Positions 55,932 to 64,000 of a stretch of DNA of 64,000 nt are shown piece after piece. The notes beneath the pieces are model-generated. The model saw nothing but the letters and a program-made list of their open reading frames with translations. It was not told the origin of the DNA and did not search any database. The translations under genes were made by a program, and so were the position numbers. The DNA is taken from NCBI RefSeq assembly GCF_035930445.1, contig NZ_CP142394.1, forward strand, positions 3,753,501 through 3,817,500. Reading direction: 5' to 3'. The DNA is from Sphingopyxis chilensis (lineage in GTDB: Bacteria; Pseudomonadota; Alphaproteobacteria; Sphingomonadales; Sphingomonadaceae). Numbering within the stretch: the first letter of the stretch is position 1; every line of letters starts with the position of its first letter.

Positions 55932-56609
55932 ATGACCGAACCGACCTCGGCGGCGCTGCCGCGCACGCTTTCACCCTCGCTCTTCCTTTTCTCGATCGTC
56001 TATGGCGGCATGGTCGTGCTCGCCGGCGTGCTCGGGAACAAGCAGGTGGCCTTGGGCGGCTGGCTCGCGGTCGAGGCGGGTATCTTCGCATTCCTGATCC
56101 TCGTTGCCCTGTCGAGCGCAGTGTCGGAACTGCACGGGCAATCGGTCGCGAACCGGCTCGTCCTTTGGGGTTTCGTCCCGCTGGTGCTGTCGATCATGCT
56201 GACCGCGCTGGTGCTCGCGCTTCCGGCGTCGCCCGAAATGCAGCCCGAACGGCTCGCCGCGTTTGACATGGTCCTCGGCCAGAGCCCGCGGCTGATGGCG
56301 GCGGGGATCGTCGCCTATGGCACCTCGCAATTTCTGAACGTTACCATCTTCAGCAAGCTCCGGGGACGCGAAGCCGCCGACACGGGCACGACCTGGCTTG
56401 CTATTCGGGGTGCGATCGCCAGCGCCCTGAGCCAGATCGTCGATACGTTGCTGTTCGTCACCATCGCCTTTTACGGCGTGTTCCCGATCGCGAACCTGAT
56501 GGGCGGGCAGATGCTCGCCAAGGTGGCGCTTTCGGTGCTCGTCATTCCTTTCGTCATCACCGGGCTGGTCGCACTCGGCCGCAGCCTCGATGCGAAGAAC
56601 GCCGGATGA
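55932..56609 (+). CDS. Queuosine-precursor transporter-like membrane protein (YhhQ family)
   Basis: A 225-aa membrane protein with about six hydrophobic segments. The C-terminal half has the family signature: [38 protein letters not shown], then [19 protein letters not shown]. YhhQ proteins take up queuine or precursor bases for tRNA queuosine. It immediately precedes argB and its stop overlaps the argB ATG. The role is inferred from family resemblance alone. Confidence 0.75.
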   Translation: MTEPTSAALPRTLSPSLFLFSIVYGGMVVLAGVLGNKQVALGGWLAVEAGIFAFLILVALSSAVSELHGQSVANRLVLWGFVPLVLSIMLTALVLALPASPEMQPERLAAFDMVLGQSPRLMAAGIVAYGTSQFLNVTIFSKLRGREAADTGTTWLAIRGAIASALSQIVDTLLFVTIAFYGVFPIANLMGGQMLAKVALSVLVIPFVITGLVALGRSLDAKNAG

Positions 56610-57514
56610 TATCGATGACCGATCCCTCGAAAATGCCCGATCTGCTCGCCAAGGCCGAAACGCTCGTCGAGGCGCTGCCCTATTTGCAGCGCTATGCGGG
56701 TCAGACCTTCGTGATCAAATATGGGGGCCATGCGATGGGCGATCCCGAGGCGCAGCGCGACTTCGCCGAGGATGTCGTGCTCTTGAAGGCCGTCGGCATC
56801 AACCCGGTTGTCGTCCATGGCGGCGGGCCGCAGATTGGCGCGATGCTGAAACAGCTCGGGATCGAATCGACGTTCGTCGGCGGCCTCCGCGTCACCGACG
56901 CCGCGACCGCCGAGGTCGCCGAGATGGTTCTTGCGGGCAAGATCAACAAGGAAATCGTCAGCTGGATCGCAGGACTCGGCGGCCGCGCGGTCGGCATTTC
57001 GGGTAAAGACGCGAACCTCGTGCTGGCCGAAAAGGTCAGCCGCACCGAGCCGGATCCCAATTCGGGGATCGAGCGCCACGTCGACCTCGGCTTCGTCGGT
57101 GAACCCGTCGCGGTCGACCCGACGATCCTTGTCAACCTGACGAACGACAATTTCATCCCTGTTGTCGCGCCTGTCGCGCTCGGCGCCGATGGCGCGACCT
57201 ATAATATCAACGCCGACACGATGGCGGGCGCGATCGCGGGTGCTCTCGGCGCGAAGCGTTTCTTCCTGCTCACCGACGTCGCCGGTGTGCTCGACAAGTC
57301 TGGCGCGCTGCTCACCGACCTTGATCGCGCCGCGATCGACGGGCTGAAGGGCGACGGCACAATCACCGGCGGAATGATCCCGAAGGTGGACACCTGCGTC
57401 GCCGCGGTCGATGCGGGGGTCGAGGCGGCGGTCATCCTCGACGGGCGCATTCCGCACGCGATGCTGCTCGAAATTTTCACCGCGAGGGGTGCGGGGACGC
57501 TCATTCACCGCTAA
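56606..57514 (+). CDS. argB: Acetylglutamate kinase
   Basis: ArgB phosphorylates N-acetylglutamate with ATP in arginine synthesis. The 302-aa protein shows [31 protein letters not shown], the catalytic-region [28 protein letters not shown] and [11 protein letters not shown]. Length is normal. Its ATG overlaps the stop of the upstream transporter gene. An in-frame ATG (MTDPSK) nine bases downstream could be the real start. Confidence 0.96.
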   Translation: MISMTDPSKMPDLLAKAETLVEALPYLQRYAGQTFVIKYGGHAMGDPEAQRDFAEDVVLLKAVGINPVVVHGGGPQIGAMLKQLGIESTFVGGLRVTDAATAEVAEMVLAGKINKEIVSWIAGLGGRAVGISGKDANLVLAEKVSRTEPDPNSGIERHVDLGFVGEPVAVDPTILVNLTNDNFIPVVAPVALGADGATYNINADTMAGAIAGALGAKRFFLLTDVAGVLDKSGALLTDLDRAAIDGLKGDGTITGGMIPKVDTCVAAVDAGVEAAVILDGRIPHAMLLEIFTARGAGTLIHR

Positions 57515-57551
57515 CATTGATGCCATCGACCTTTTCGGCCGGAGACCTTCC

Positions 57552-57860
57552 TTGTATTTCATGCTTCTCGATATTCTGTCGATCCTGCTCAACATCCTCT
57601 GGTGGATCATCATCGTCCAGGCCGTGATGTCGTGGCTGATCGCGTTCAACGTCATCAACACGCACAATGATTTCGTGGGGCAGCTCTGGCACGTCCTCGA
57701 CCGGATCACCGAGCCGCTGTACCGCCCGTTCCGGCGCATCATGCCCGATTTCGGAGGCATCGACCTGACGCCGATGGTGGTGCTGATCTTGCTCATCATC
57801 ATCCAGGGCCCGGTCATGGCCTATCTGTACCGGCTCGGCGTCCAGACCGGGATGGCCTGA
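57552..57860 (+). CDS. YggT-family membrane protein
   Basis: A 102-aa protein with two hydrophobic segments (ILNILWWIIIVQAVMSWLIAF and MVVLILLIIIQGPVMAYLY), between which lie HVLDRITEPLYRPFRRIMPDFGGIDL, a pattern diagnostic of YggT proteins (osmotic/turgor-linked membrane proteins of unclear action). I chose the TTG at 57552 because GGAGA lies six bases before it, whereas the later ATG at 57561 has poor spacing. It is just before folD. Confidence 0.85.
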   Translation: MYFMLLDILSILLNILWWIIIVQAVMSWLIAFNVINTHNDFVGQLWHVLDRITEPLYRPFRRIMPDFGGIDLTPMVVLILLIIIQGPVMAYLYRLGVQTGMA

Positions 57861-57863
57861 CGC

Positions 57864-58772
57864 ATGACAGGTTCCGTACCCGCCACCAAATCGATCGACG
57901 GCAAGGCCTTCGCCGCGGGCTTGCGCGCGCGGATCGCCGACGCGGTTCCGGCGTTTCGCGCGGCGACGGGGCGAGCGCCGGGGCTTGCCGTGGTTCTTGT
58001 CGGCGACGATCCGGCGAGCGCGGTCTATGTCGGGTCGAAAGGCAAGGCGACGGTCGCGGCGGGAATGGAAAGCTTCGAGCACCGCCTGCCCGCTACCGCG
58101 ACGCAGGATGAGGTCGAAGCGCTGCTCGCGGCGCTCAACGCCGACGAGGCGGTTGACGGCATCCTCCTGCAACTCCCGCTCCCCGGCCATCTCGACGAAC
58201 AGGCGGCGGTTGCGACGATCGACCCCGACAAGGATGTCGACGGGCTGACCCCGGTCAGCGCGGGCCGCCTCGCGCTCGGCATAGCTGGAATGGTGCCCTG
58301 CACGCCCTACGGCTGTCTGCTGCTGCTCCAGGACCGGCTCGGCGACCTGTCGGGCAAGGACGCGATCGTCGTCGGGCGCTCGATCCTCGTCGGCAAGCCG
58401 ATGGGGCAATTGCTGCTCGGCGCCAATTGCACCGTGACGATGGCGCATAGCCGCACCCGCGACCTGCCCGACCTCGTTCGCCGCGCCGATATCGTCGTCG
58501 CCGCGGTCGGCCGCGCCGAAATGGTGAAGGGCGACTGGATCAAACCCGGCGCGATCGTGATCGACGTTGGCATCAACCGTCTGCCGCCCGCGCAGGGCGA
58601 AGCCAAGGGGCGGCTCGTCGGCGACGTCGACTATGCCGCGGCGGCGGCGGTGGCCGATGCGATCACGCCGGTGCCCGGCGGCGTCGGTCCCATGACCATC
58701 GCATGCCTGCTGCGCAACACGCTGGTCGCCGCGCATCGCCGCGCGGGCCTTGCCGATCCCGAGGGTTTTTGA
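57864..58772 (+). CDS. folD: Bifunctional methylenetetrahydrofolate dehydrogenase/cyclohydrolase
   Basis: FolD interconverts 5,10-methylene-, methenyl- and 10-formyl-tetrahydrofolate. The 302-aa protein shows [62 protein letters not shown], and [10 protein letters not shown] followed by GDVDYA and [16 protein letters not shown] [13 protein letters not shown]. It lies three bases after the YggT gene. Its stop overlaps the next gene by one base. Confidence 0.95.
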   Translation: MTGSVPATKSIDGKAFAAGLRARIADAVPAFRAATGRAPGLAVVLVGDDPASAVYVGSKGKATVAAGMESFEHRLPATATQDEVEALLAALNADEAVDGILLQLPLPGHLDEQAAVATIDPDKDVDGLTPVSAGRLALGIAGMVPCTPYGCLLLLQDRLGDLSGKDAIVVGRSILVGKPMGQLLLGANCTVTMAHSRTRDLPDLVRRADIVVAAVGRAEMVKGDWIKPGAIVIDVGINRLPPAQGEAKGRLVGDVDYAAAAAVADAITPVPGGVGPMTIACLLRNTLVAAHRRAGLADPEGF

Positions 58773-59440
58773 TGCGCCAACTGCTCTTTCCCGCGCTGGC
58801 ACTGATGCTTGCGGGCTGTACAGGGTCGGCCGACGATTTCCGCAACCGGCCGCTCGCCGCCAACCCCAGCGCGTTCATCGCCGCCGAGATCGGCTTCGCG
58901 AGGCTCGCGCAGGAAAAAGGGCAATGGACCGCGTTCCGCGAAACGTCGCATCCCGATGCCGTTATGTTCGTGCCCGAGCGGGTGAAGGCGCGCGACTGGC
59001 TGAAATCGCAAAAGGACCCTGCCGAGGCGGTGAAGTGGCAACCGCACGCCGTCTATGTCAGCTGCGACGGGAATAGCGGCGTTACGACCGGCGCCTGGCA
59101 AAAGGGGCCGGCGAACGGCTTTTTCACCACTGTCTGGACGCGCGATGAAAAGGGTCGGCTCAGCTGGATTCTCGACCATGGCGATGCGCTGACGACACCG
59201 CGCGAAGCACCCGACTTCATCGCATCAAAGCTCGGGGTCTGCGGTTCGCGGCCCGCCGTGCCGATCGAGGCGGGCGGCGAGGGCGAGGATATGGCCGTCG
59301 GCCTTTCCGGCGACCAGACGCTCAGCTGGACCTCGACCGTCCGCGCCGACAAGTCGCGCCGCGTCACGATCCGCCTGTGGGACGGCAAGGAAATGGCTAC
59401 CGTCGTCGACGATCAGGTCGCGGCACCGAAGCGGCCATGA
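58772..59440 (+). CDS. Predicted lipoprotein, unknown function (possible NTF2-like)
   Basis: A 222-aa protein with a lipobox (LALMLAGCTGS). The mature part resembles SnoaL/NTF2-like folds in pattern (FIAAEIGFARLAQEKGQWTAFRETSHPDAVMFVPERV, GAWQKGPANGFFTTVWTRDEKGRLSWILDHGD), often seen in small secreted stress-type proteins. The resemblance is weak, and no catalytic role is proposed. It is between folD and the MarC gene, overlapping the MarC start by four bases. Confidence 0.75.
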   Translation: MRQLLFPALALMLAGCTGSADDFRNRPLAANPSAFIAAEIGFARLAQEKGQWTAFRETSHPDAVMFVPERVKARDWLKSQKDPAEAVKWQPHAVYVSCDGNSGVTTGAWQKGPANGFFTTVWTRDEKGRLSWILDHGDALTTPREAPDFIASKLGVCGSRPAVPIEAGGEGEDMAVGLSGDQTLSWTSTVRADKSRRVTIRLWDGKEMATVVDDQVAAPKRP

Positions 59441-60066
59441 TCGACCTTTTCATCTCGGCCTTCGTTACGTTGTTCGTCGTGATCGATCCGCCGGGCTGCG
59501 CGCCGATCTACGCCAGCCTGACCACCGGCGCCAGCGCGCAGCAGCGCCGCTCGATGGCGATCCGTGCGACGATCATCGCCGGCCTGATCCTCGTCTTTTT
59601 CGCGATGTTCGGCGAAGCCTTGCTCAGCTTCCTCCATATCGATCTCGACAGTTTCCGCATCGCGGGCGGCATCATGTTGTTCATCATCGCGATCGACATG
59701 GTGTTCGAAAAGCGCACCGAACGTCGCGAACAGCGTGCCGAGAAGGTCATGGCCACCCCCGAGATCGAGGATGTGTCGGTCTTTCCGATGGCGATGCCGA
59801 TGCTCGCGGGGCCGGGGTCGATCGCCTCGGTGATGTTGCTCGTGTCGCAGAATAACGGGCTTGAGCGGGCTTTCGTCATCTTTGGCGCGCTGCTGCTCGT
59901 GCTGCTGCTGACGCTCGCGGCGCTGCTTGCGGCAGGGCCGCTGATGCGCCTCATCGGGAACAAGGGTGAGGCTGTAATCACGCGCCTGCTTGGCGTGCTG
60001 CTTGCGGCGCTCGCGGCGCAATTCGTGATCGACGGGCTGAAAGCCAGCTTCCCGAGCCTGACATAA
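59437..60066 (+). CDS. MarC-family membrane protein
   Basis: A 209-aa protein with six hydrophobic segments: FISAFVTLFVVIDPPGCAPIYASL at the start, a central FRIAGGIMLFIIAIDMVFEKR, then VFPMAMPMLAGPGSIASVM, all signatures of the MarC/YchE family. The cellular role is unknown; despite the name, drug resistance is unproven. It is followed by a bidirectional-type terminator before the ompA-like gene. Confidence 0.88.
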   Translation: MIDLFISAFVTLFVVIDPPGCAPIYASLTTGASAQQRRSMAIRATIIAGLILVFFAMFGEALLSFLHIDLDSFRIAGGIMLFIIAIDMVFEKRTERREQRAEKVMATPEIEDVSVFPMAMPMLAGPGSIASVMLLVSQNNGLERAFVIFGALLLVLLLTLAALLAAGPLMRLIGNKGEAVITRLLGVLLAALAAQFVIDGLKASFPSLT

Positions 60067-60097
60067 AAGGGGCGCCGTCTCAGCGGCGCCCCTTCCT
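60067..60097. terminator. Bidirectional-type terminator between the MarC and OmpA genes
   Basis: An 11-bp perfect stem (AAGGGGCGCCG / CGGCGCCCCTT) with a six-base loop lies between the convergent marC-type and ompA-like genes. T-rich flanks are modest on both sides, so termination in both directions is likely but not certain. Confidence 0.75.
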
Positions 60098-60116
60098 CTC
60101 CACGGGGTCGAGCCGG

Positions 60117-60806
60117 TTATTGCGCGGCGTTGACGTCGGCCTGCGTGACCGGCGCGATGCGGATTTCGACGCGGCGGTTGCACTGATAGTCGGCCTCGCT
60201 CTGCTCGGGCGAGCATTTGAGCTGCGATTCGCCATAGCCTAGCGTCGCCATGCGCGCGCGCTGGATGCCGCGGCCCGCCAGATAATCGGCGACCGATGCG
60301 GCGCGGCGTTCGGACAGCCCTTGGTTATAGGTATCGCTGCCGGTCGAATCGGTGTGGCCGTAAACGTCGATATAGGTGCTCGGATATTCGGCGAGCGTCG
60401 AGGCGACATTGTCGAGCGCGCTGCGGAACTGCGACTTCACCATCGCGCTGTTGAGGTCGAAGGTCACGTCGCCCGGCATGTTGAGCACAAGCTGGTCGCC
60501 CTGACGCTCGACGTCGATGCCGGTGCCCGCCGTGCGTTCGCGCAGCTTCTTTTCCTGCTGGTCCATATAATAGCCGACACCTGCGCCTGCGACCGCGCCG
60601 ATGCCCGCCCCGACAATTTCCTCGGTGCGGCTGTTCTTGCCGCCGATCAGGTCGCCGAGCAGATAGCCACCTAGCGCGCCGCCGACACCGCCGATCGCGG
60701 CTTTCGATATTTTCCTTTCCCCGGTCACCGGGTCGGTGACGCAACCGGTCAGCGCGATTGCGCCGATGCTGGTCAAAATGGTGAGCTTGATTGTCCTGCT
60801 GTTCAT
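60117..60806 (-). CDS. OmpA-family lipoprotein with a glycine-zipper domain
   Basis: A 229-aa envelope protein: lipobox (IALTGCVTD), a glycine-zipper segment (IGGVGGALGGYLLGDLIGG, then GAGIGAVAGAGVGYYMDQQE), and a C-terminal OmpA-like peptidoglycan-binding domain (YIDVYGHTDSTGSDTYNQGLS, RMATLGYGESQL, NRRVEIRI). It probably links the outer membrane to the cell wall. AAAGGGAG precedes the ATG. Confidence 0.92.
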   Translation of the reverse strand: MNSRTIKLTILTSIGAIALTGCVTDPVTGERKISKAAIGGVGGALGGYLLGDLIGGKNSRTEEIVGAGIGAVAGAGVGYYMDQQEKKLRERTAGTGIDVERQGDQLVLNMPGDVTFDLNSAMVKSQFRSALDNVASTLAEYPSTYIDVYGHTDSTGSDTYNQGLSERRAASVADYLAGRGIQRARMATLGYGESQLKCSPEQSEADYQCNRRVEIRIAPVTQADVNAAQ

Positions 60807-60976
60807 TTGTCGCTCCCTTTATCCGGCGGATGCTGTTGGTCCTCTGCATCCCGCGCCTGTGTGCCGATAACATATGGCCGGCGATCTGGTTCCCGAAATC
60901 GACTGAATGGCGGCTGAGCAGGGCGTTCAGCCGTGCGCCATTGTGTAATGTCCCGGCTTTCGCCTATAGGGAGGAT

Positions 60977-61030
60977 ATGACCGAAGCTGACAGGGGCCGG
61001 GCGCCGCCGCGCCGTACGACCGCCCAATGA
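60977..61030 (+). CDS. 17-residue leader ORF overlapping the CorC/HlyC-type gene
   Basis: A short frame (MTEADRGRAPPRRTTAQ) starts at 60977 with a strong AGGGAGG ribosome-binding motif and stops at TGA 61028-61030, overlapping the ATG of the next gene by four bases. The next gene itself has no evident ribosome-binding motif, so translation may be coupled through this leader. Confidence 0.4.
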   Translation: MTEADRGRAPPRRTTAQ

Positions 61031-62349
61031 CCCCTTTTCCCTGGTCGGATGTTGTGATCATCCTGATCCTCGTCCTCTTGAATGGCGTTTTCGCCATGTC
61101 CGAGCTTGCGATCGTTTCGTCGCGCGACCCGCGCCTTCAAGCGGCCGAAAAGCGCGGCAGCCGGGGCGCAAAAATCGCGCGACAGCTCGCTTCCGACCCG
61201 GGCCGCTTCCTGTCGACGGTGCAGGTCGGAATCACGCTCATCGGCGTGCTTACCGGTGCCTATTCAGGGGCGAGTCTGGGACAGCCGGTCGCCGACCGGC
61301 TCGCCGCGTGGCTGGGGCTCGAGGCCGATACCGCCGAGGCGGCAGGTTTTGCCACCGTCATCGCGCTCACCACCTATATCTCGCTGATCGCGGGCGAACT
61401 GGTGCCCAAACAATTCGCGCTTCGCGCGCCCGAGCCTATCGCGATCTTCATGGCGGTGCCGATGATCTGGCTGTCGAAGATCGCGGCCCCCCTCGTCTGG
61501 CTGCTCGACAATAGTTCGGCGCTCGTGTTCCGCCTGCTCGGCCTCAATCGCGAATCGGAAGACCGGGTGACCGCCGAGGAACTGCACCTGATCGTCGCCG
61601 AGGCCTCGAAATCGGGAGTGATCGAGGAGAGCGAGCGCGCGATCATCTCGGGCGTGGTGCGCCTCGCCGACCGGCCGGTGCGCGAAGTGATGACGCCGCG
61701 CAAGGATGTCGACTGGGTCGATATCTCGCTCGACGCGCGCGGGGTGCGCGACAAATTGCTCGAAACCCCGCACAGCCGCCTGCCGGTCGCGCGCGGGTCG
61801 GTCGACGACATCGTCGGTGTCGTCCAGGCACGCGATATCGCCGCGGCACTGTTTCAGGGCGAGACGCTCGACCTTGAGCAGTTGATGCGCCCCGCCAAGG
61901 TCATCCACGACCAGATCGACGCAATGGACGCGCTCGAAGCCTTGCGCGTTGCCGAGGTGCCGATGCTGCTCGTTCACGATGAATATGGCCATTTCGACGG
62001 GCTGGTGACTCCCGCCGACCTGCTCTCGGCGATCGCGGGCGAATTTGCGTCGGACCAGGACATCGGCAGCGAGCCTTTCGTCGTTGAACGCGACGACGGC
62101 AGCCTGCTGATCGCCGGATCGATGCCCGCCGACCAGATGGCCGAGCGGCTTGGCATCGAGCTGGGCGAGGATCGCGACTACGCGACCGCTGCGGGCCATG
62201 TTCTCGCGATCCTGAAGCATCTGCCGACCGAAGGCGAGAAGTTCACCGACAGGGGTTGGCGTTTCGAGATCATCGACATGGACGGGCGCAAGATCGACAA
62301 GCTGCTCGTCACCGAGATCAGCAAACCGAAGGACGAAGGCTCGGGGTAA
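61027..62349 (+). CDS. CorC/HlyC-family protein with CNNM and CBS domains
   Basis: A 440-aa protein. Its N-terminal CNNM (DUF21) membrane region covers about the first 190 residues (VIILILVLLNGVFAMSELAIV, VGITLIGVLTGAYSG, ISLIAGELVPKQFALRAPEPI). Paired CBS domains follow (VREVMTPRKDVDWVDI; then VPMLLVHDEYGHFDGLVTPADLL), and a C-terminal CorC_HlyC transporter-associated domain (GSMPADQMAERLGIEL). The family is linked to magnesium/cobalt efflux and is often called hemolysin III-like by mistake. It starts four bases inside the short leader ORF. Confidence 0.9.
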   Translation: MTPFPWSDVVIILILVLLNGVFAMSELAIVSSRDPRLQAAEKRGSRGAKIARQLASDPGRFLSTVQVGITLIGVLTGAYSGASLGQPVADRLAAWLGLEADTAEAAGFATVIALTTYISLIAGELVPKQFALRAPEPIAIFMAVPMIWLSKIAAPLVWLLDNSSALVFRLLGLNRESEDRVTAEELHLIVAEASKSGVIEESERAIISGVVRLADRPVREVMTPRKDVDWVDISLDARGVRDKLLETPHSRLPVARGSVDDIVGVVQARDIAAALFQGETLDLEQLMRPAKVIHDQIDAMDALEALRVAEVPMLLVHDEYGHFDGLVTPADLLSAIAGEFASDQDIGSEPFVVERDDGSLLIAGSMPADQMAERLGIELGEDRDYATAAGHVLAILKHLPTEGEKFTDRGWRFEIIDMDGRKIDKLLVTEISKPKDEGSG

Positions 62350-62524
62350 GTCCGGCTCTAAGCCATAATGGACCCGCCCGGGGGACCGGGCCGTTGCTTC
62401 GGGCGCATGGAAGAAACAGCGCTGCGCGGTCGGCAGCCAGCCGCGGCCGCGTTGGCGCTGCTGCCGAACGGGCAAGGCGAGGGGATTACCGGCTTTGGGG
62501 TGGGGAAATGCGGTTCCTCTCTTT
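62350..62524. other. Intergenic stretch with no gene seen
   Basis: Between the CorC-type gene and the family B repeat no plausible gene, RNA or clear promoter is visible. Several open frames cross it, but none has a ribosome-binding site or recognisable protein. Confidence 0.5.
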
Positions 62525-62607
62525 CCGTTCGTGCCGAGCGAAGTCGAGACACCCATCGACGCGACGCATAGCCCGAGGGGCATCTCGACTTCGCTCGATG
62601 CGAACGG
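62525..62607. repeat. REP-like inverted repeat, family B copy 2
   Basis: Left arm CCGTTCGTGCCGAGCGAAGT and a right inverse (ACTTCGCTCGATGCGAACGG) around a middle that also folds. The first 15 bases match the copy at 3129. It lies in the gap between the CorC-type gene and the convergent permease gene. Confidence 0.78.
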
Positions 62608-62673
62608 AGTTGGGAGGCTGATATCAGCATTCGGTCGGGAAGCTGCCGCGGTGCATGATTGCAGCGCGAAGAA

Positions 62674-62697
62674 GAAAGGGGGCCGAAGCCCCCTTTC
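62674..62697 (-). terminator. Rho-independent terminator with UUCG loop after the permease gene
   Basis: On the minus strand GAAAGGGGGC and GCCCCCTTTC form a perfect 10-bp stem with a TTCG tetraloop, a very stable form. It lies 20 bases after the permease stop and is followed by TTCTTC. Confidence 0.78.
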
Positions 62698-62716
62698 CCT
62701 ATGATCGTCCGAACCG

Positions 62717-64000
62717 TCAGTTGAACGAGGGTGCCGGCGGAACCGGCGGCGGCGGCGCGTCGCTGTCGTCCTCGTGAACCTCGATGATGCCGCGACCGAC
62801 GTGGCTCTTGCGATAGCCATAGAGGAAATAGAGCACGAGGCCGATGGCGCCCCATACCGGCAGAACCATCTTCGCGTCGAAGGGCAGATTCATGTAAAGG
62901 CCGAGCGTGCCGAGGACGGCGAGCGGTGCGACGACCCAGATGAGCGGCGTACGGAACGGCCGATGGCGACCCGGATCCTTGATGCGCAGGATCAGCACCG
63001 CGATCGCCACCATGAAGAAGGCGAAGAGCGTCCCCGAGTTCGAAATGTCGGCAAGCTTGCCGACGGGCAGGAAGGCGGCGAAACAAGCGACGGCAACGCC
63101 GGTGATCATCGTCACGATGTGCGGAGTCTTCCACTTCGGATGGATCGTCGCGAGCTTTTCGGGCAGCAAACCGTCGCGCGCCATCACGAAGAAGATGCGC
63201 GTCTGACCGAACAGCATGATCAGGATCACCGACGGCAGCGCCAGGAAGGCGGCAATGCCGATCGCATTGCCGATCGCGGGATAGCCGACTTGGCGCAGCA
63301 CGTGCGCCAAGGCTTCACGCGAACAGACCAGGGGCTCCTGACCCATGGCGGCGAGCGAGGCGCAGCGTTCCGCGAGCGCCGTCGAACCGGGCGAGAGGAT
63401 CTCGCCGGCGGCTCCGTTTACCGGCTGGGCGCCCATCGTACCGATCGCGCCGGCGGCGACGAGGAGATAGAAGATGGTGCAGATACCGAGCGAGGCGATG
63501 AGCCCGATCGGCACGTTGCGTTGCGGATTCTTGGTTTCTTCGGCGGCGGTCGAAACCGCGTCAAAGCCGACGTAAGCGAAAAAGATCGAGGCGGCCGCGC
63601 CGACCGCGCCGAGTCCCGCCGTCTGGCCGAACCAGCCATTGGGCATGAAAGGATCGAAATTCTGGCCCTTCATCATGGGCAGCGTCAGGACGATGAACAA
63701 GGTCAGCGCGGTGACCTTGATGACCACGAGAACCGCATTCACGCGGGCGCTTTCGGTCGTACCGATCATCAGCAGCCAGGTAACCAGCAACGCGATGACC
63801 AGCGCCGGCAGGTTGACTATGCCGCCCGCATAGGGCCCGACGGTCAACTCCATCGGCAAGTCAATACCTGCGTTCGCGAGCAATCCGACGAAATAGCCCG
63901 ACCAGCCGACCGACACCGCCGAAGCGGCGACCGCATATTCGAGGATCAACGCCCAGCCGACCGTCCAGGCGAGCAATTCACCCATCACGGCATAGGTATA
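62717..64000 (-). CDS. APC-family amino acid permease, 5' part outside the window
   Basis: At least 427 residues are visible, open to the right edge of the window, so the N-terminus is missing. Hydrophobic segments of an amino acid/polyamine transporter follow each other. Typical elements are EYAVAASAVSVGWSGYF, ASIFFAYVGFDAVSTAAEETKNP, FALPSV-like LALPSVILIMLFGQTRIFFVMARDG and RIKDPGRHRPFRTPLIW, the last strongly suggesting the cationic amino acid transporter-type subgroup. A charged C-terminal tail ends in APSFN. The substrate cannot be told. Confidence 0.9.
   Translation of the reverse strand, partial: YTYAVMGELLAWTVGWALILEYAVAASAVSVGWSGYFVGLLANAGIDLPMELTVGPYAGGIVNLPALVIALLVTWLLMIGTTESARVNAVLVVIKVTALTLFIVLTLPMMKGQNFDPFMPNGWFGQTAGLGAVGAAASIFFAYVGFDAVSTAAEETKNPQRNVPIGLIASLGICTIFYLLVAAGAIGTMGAQPVNGAAGEILSPGSTALAERCASLAAMGQEPLVCSREALAHVLRQVGYPAIGNAIGIAAFLALPSVILIMLFGQTRIFFVMARDGLLPEKLATIHPKWKTPHIVTMITGVAVACFAAFLPVGKLADISNSGTLFAFFMVAIAVLILRIKDPGRHRPFRTPLIWVVAPLAVLGTLGLYMNLPFDAKMVLPVWGAIGLVLYFLYGYRKSHVGRGIIEVHEDDSDAPPPPVPPAPSFN

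Overview
The window reads as a GC-rich alphaproteobacterial chromosome, most like Sphingomonadaceae (Sphingopyxis/Sphingomonas type). The reasons are dense GC-rich coding with ATGA/GTGA gene overlaps, a large TonB-dependent receptor next to polysaccharide enzymes, several acyl-CoA dehydrogenase/SDR clusters, and intergenic REP-like palindromes of the kind common in that family. The genus is inferred from gene style; no rRNA or tRNA gene lies in the window.

Region 1 (about 1-19.7 kb) is a pectin/galacturonate utilisation locus. It holds a LacI-family regulator; kduI, kduD and kdgK (unsaturated uronate to KDG to KDPG); a type-B carboxylesterase; an alpha/beta-hydrolase, a secreted cupin and a PL1-like pectate lyase in an overlapping operon; a TonB-dependent receptor; a GH43-like enzyme; uxaA; an FAH-fold hydratase-like enzyme; an ExuT-like MFS carrier; uxaC; and a UxuB/mannitol-dehydrogenase-type reductase. 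A near-palindromic operator, TGACACCGGTTACC or TGACACCGGTGTC, occurs four times, once or twice in each of the three divergent intergenic regions of this locus. It is the likely site of the LacI regulator. No KDPG aldolase is present.

Region 2 (19.7-29.9 kb) is mainly valine/branched-chain and fatty acyl-CoA catabolism: a LysR regulator divergent from mmsA, two small lipoproteins (one an I78-type protease inhibitor), a RidA protein, an isobutyryl-CoA-type dehydrogenase, 3-hydroxyisobutyryl-CoA hydrolase, enoyl-CoA hydratase, mmsB, and a bifunctional FadJ/FadB-like enzyme on the other strand.

Region 3 (29.9-42 kb) is acyl-CoA catabolism of unknown substrate. A minus-strand, mostly overlapping operon encodes an ACAD10/11-like acyl-CoA dehydrogenase, a zinc alcohol dehydrogenase, an ACAD10/11-like kinase, two SDRs and a serine hydrolase, and runs into the FadJ-like gene. 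This looks like a split bacterial version of the kinase plus ACAD pair that processes 4-hydroxyacyl-CoAs. An MFS/SDR pair faces a second operon with two unlike acyl-CoA dehydrogenase subunits and an SDR. Both transcription units carry a similar 16-bp palindrome upstream.

Region 4 (42-64 kb) is mixed core and accessory genes: ppc, small lipoproteins, an HNH endonuclease, gluQ, a cobalamin adenosyltransferase, ergothioneine egtB-egtD, a 3-hydroxybutyryl-CoA dehydrogenase, cell-envelope proteins (MliC-like, beta/gamma-crystallin-like), a CNT nucleoside transporter, a queuosine-precursor transporter-like protein, argB, a YggT protein, folD, a MarC protein, an OmpA-like lipoprotein, a CorC/HlyC-type CBS protein with a short leader ORF, and an amino-acid permease cut by the window end.
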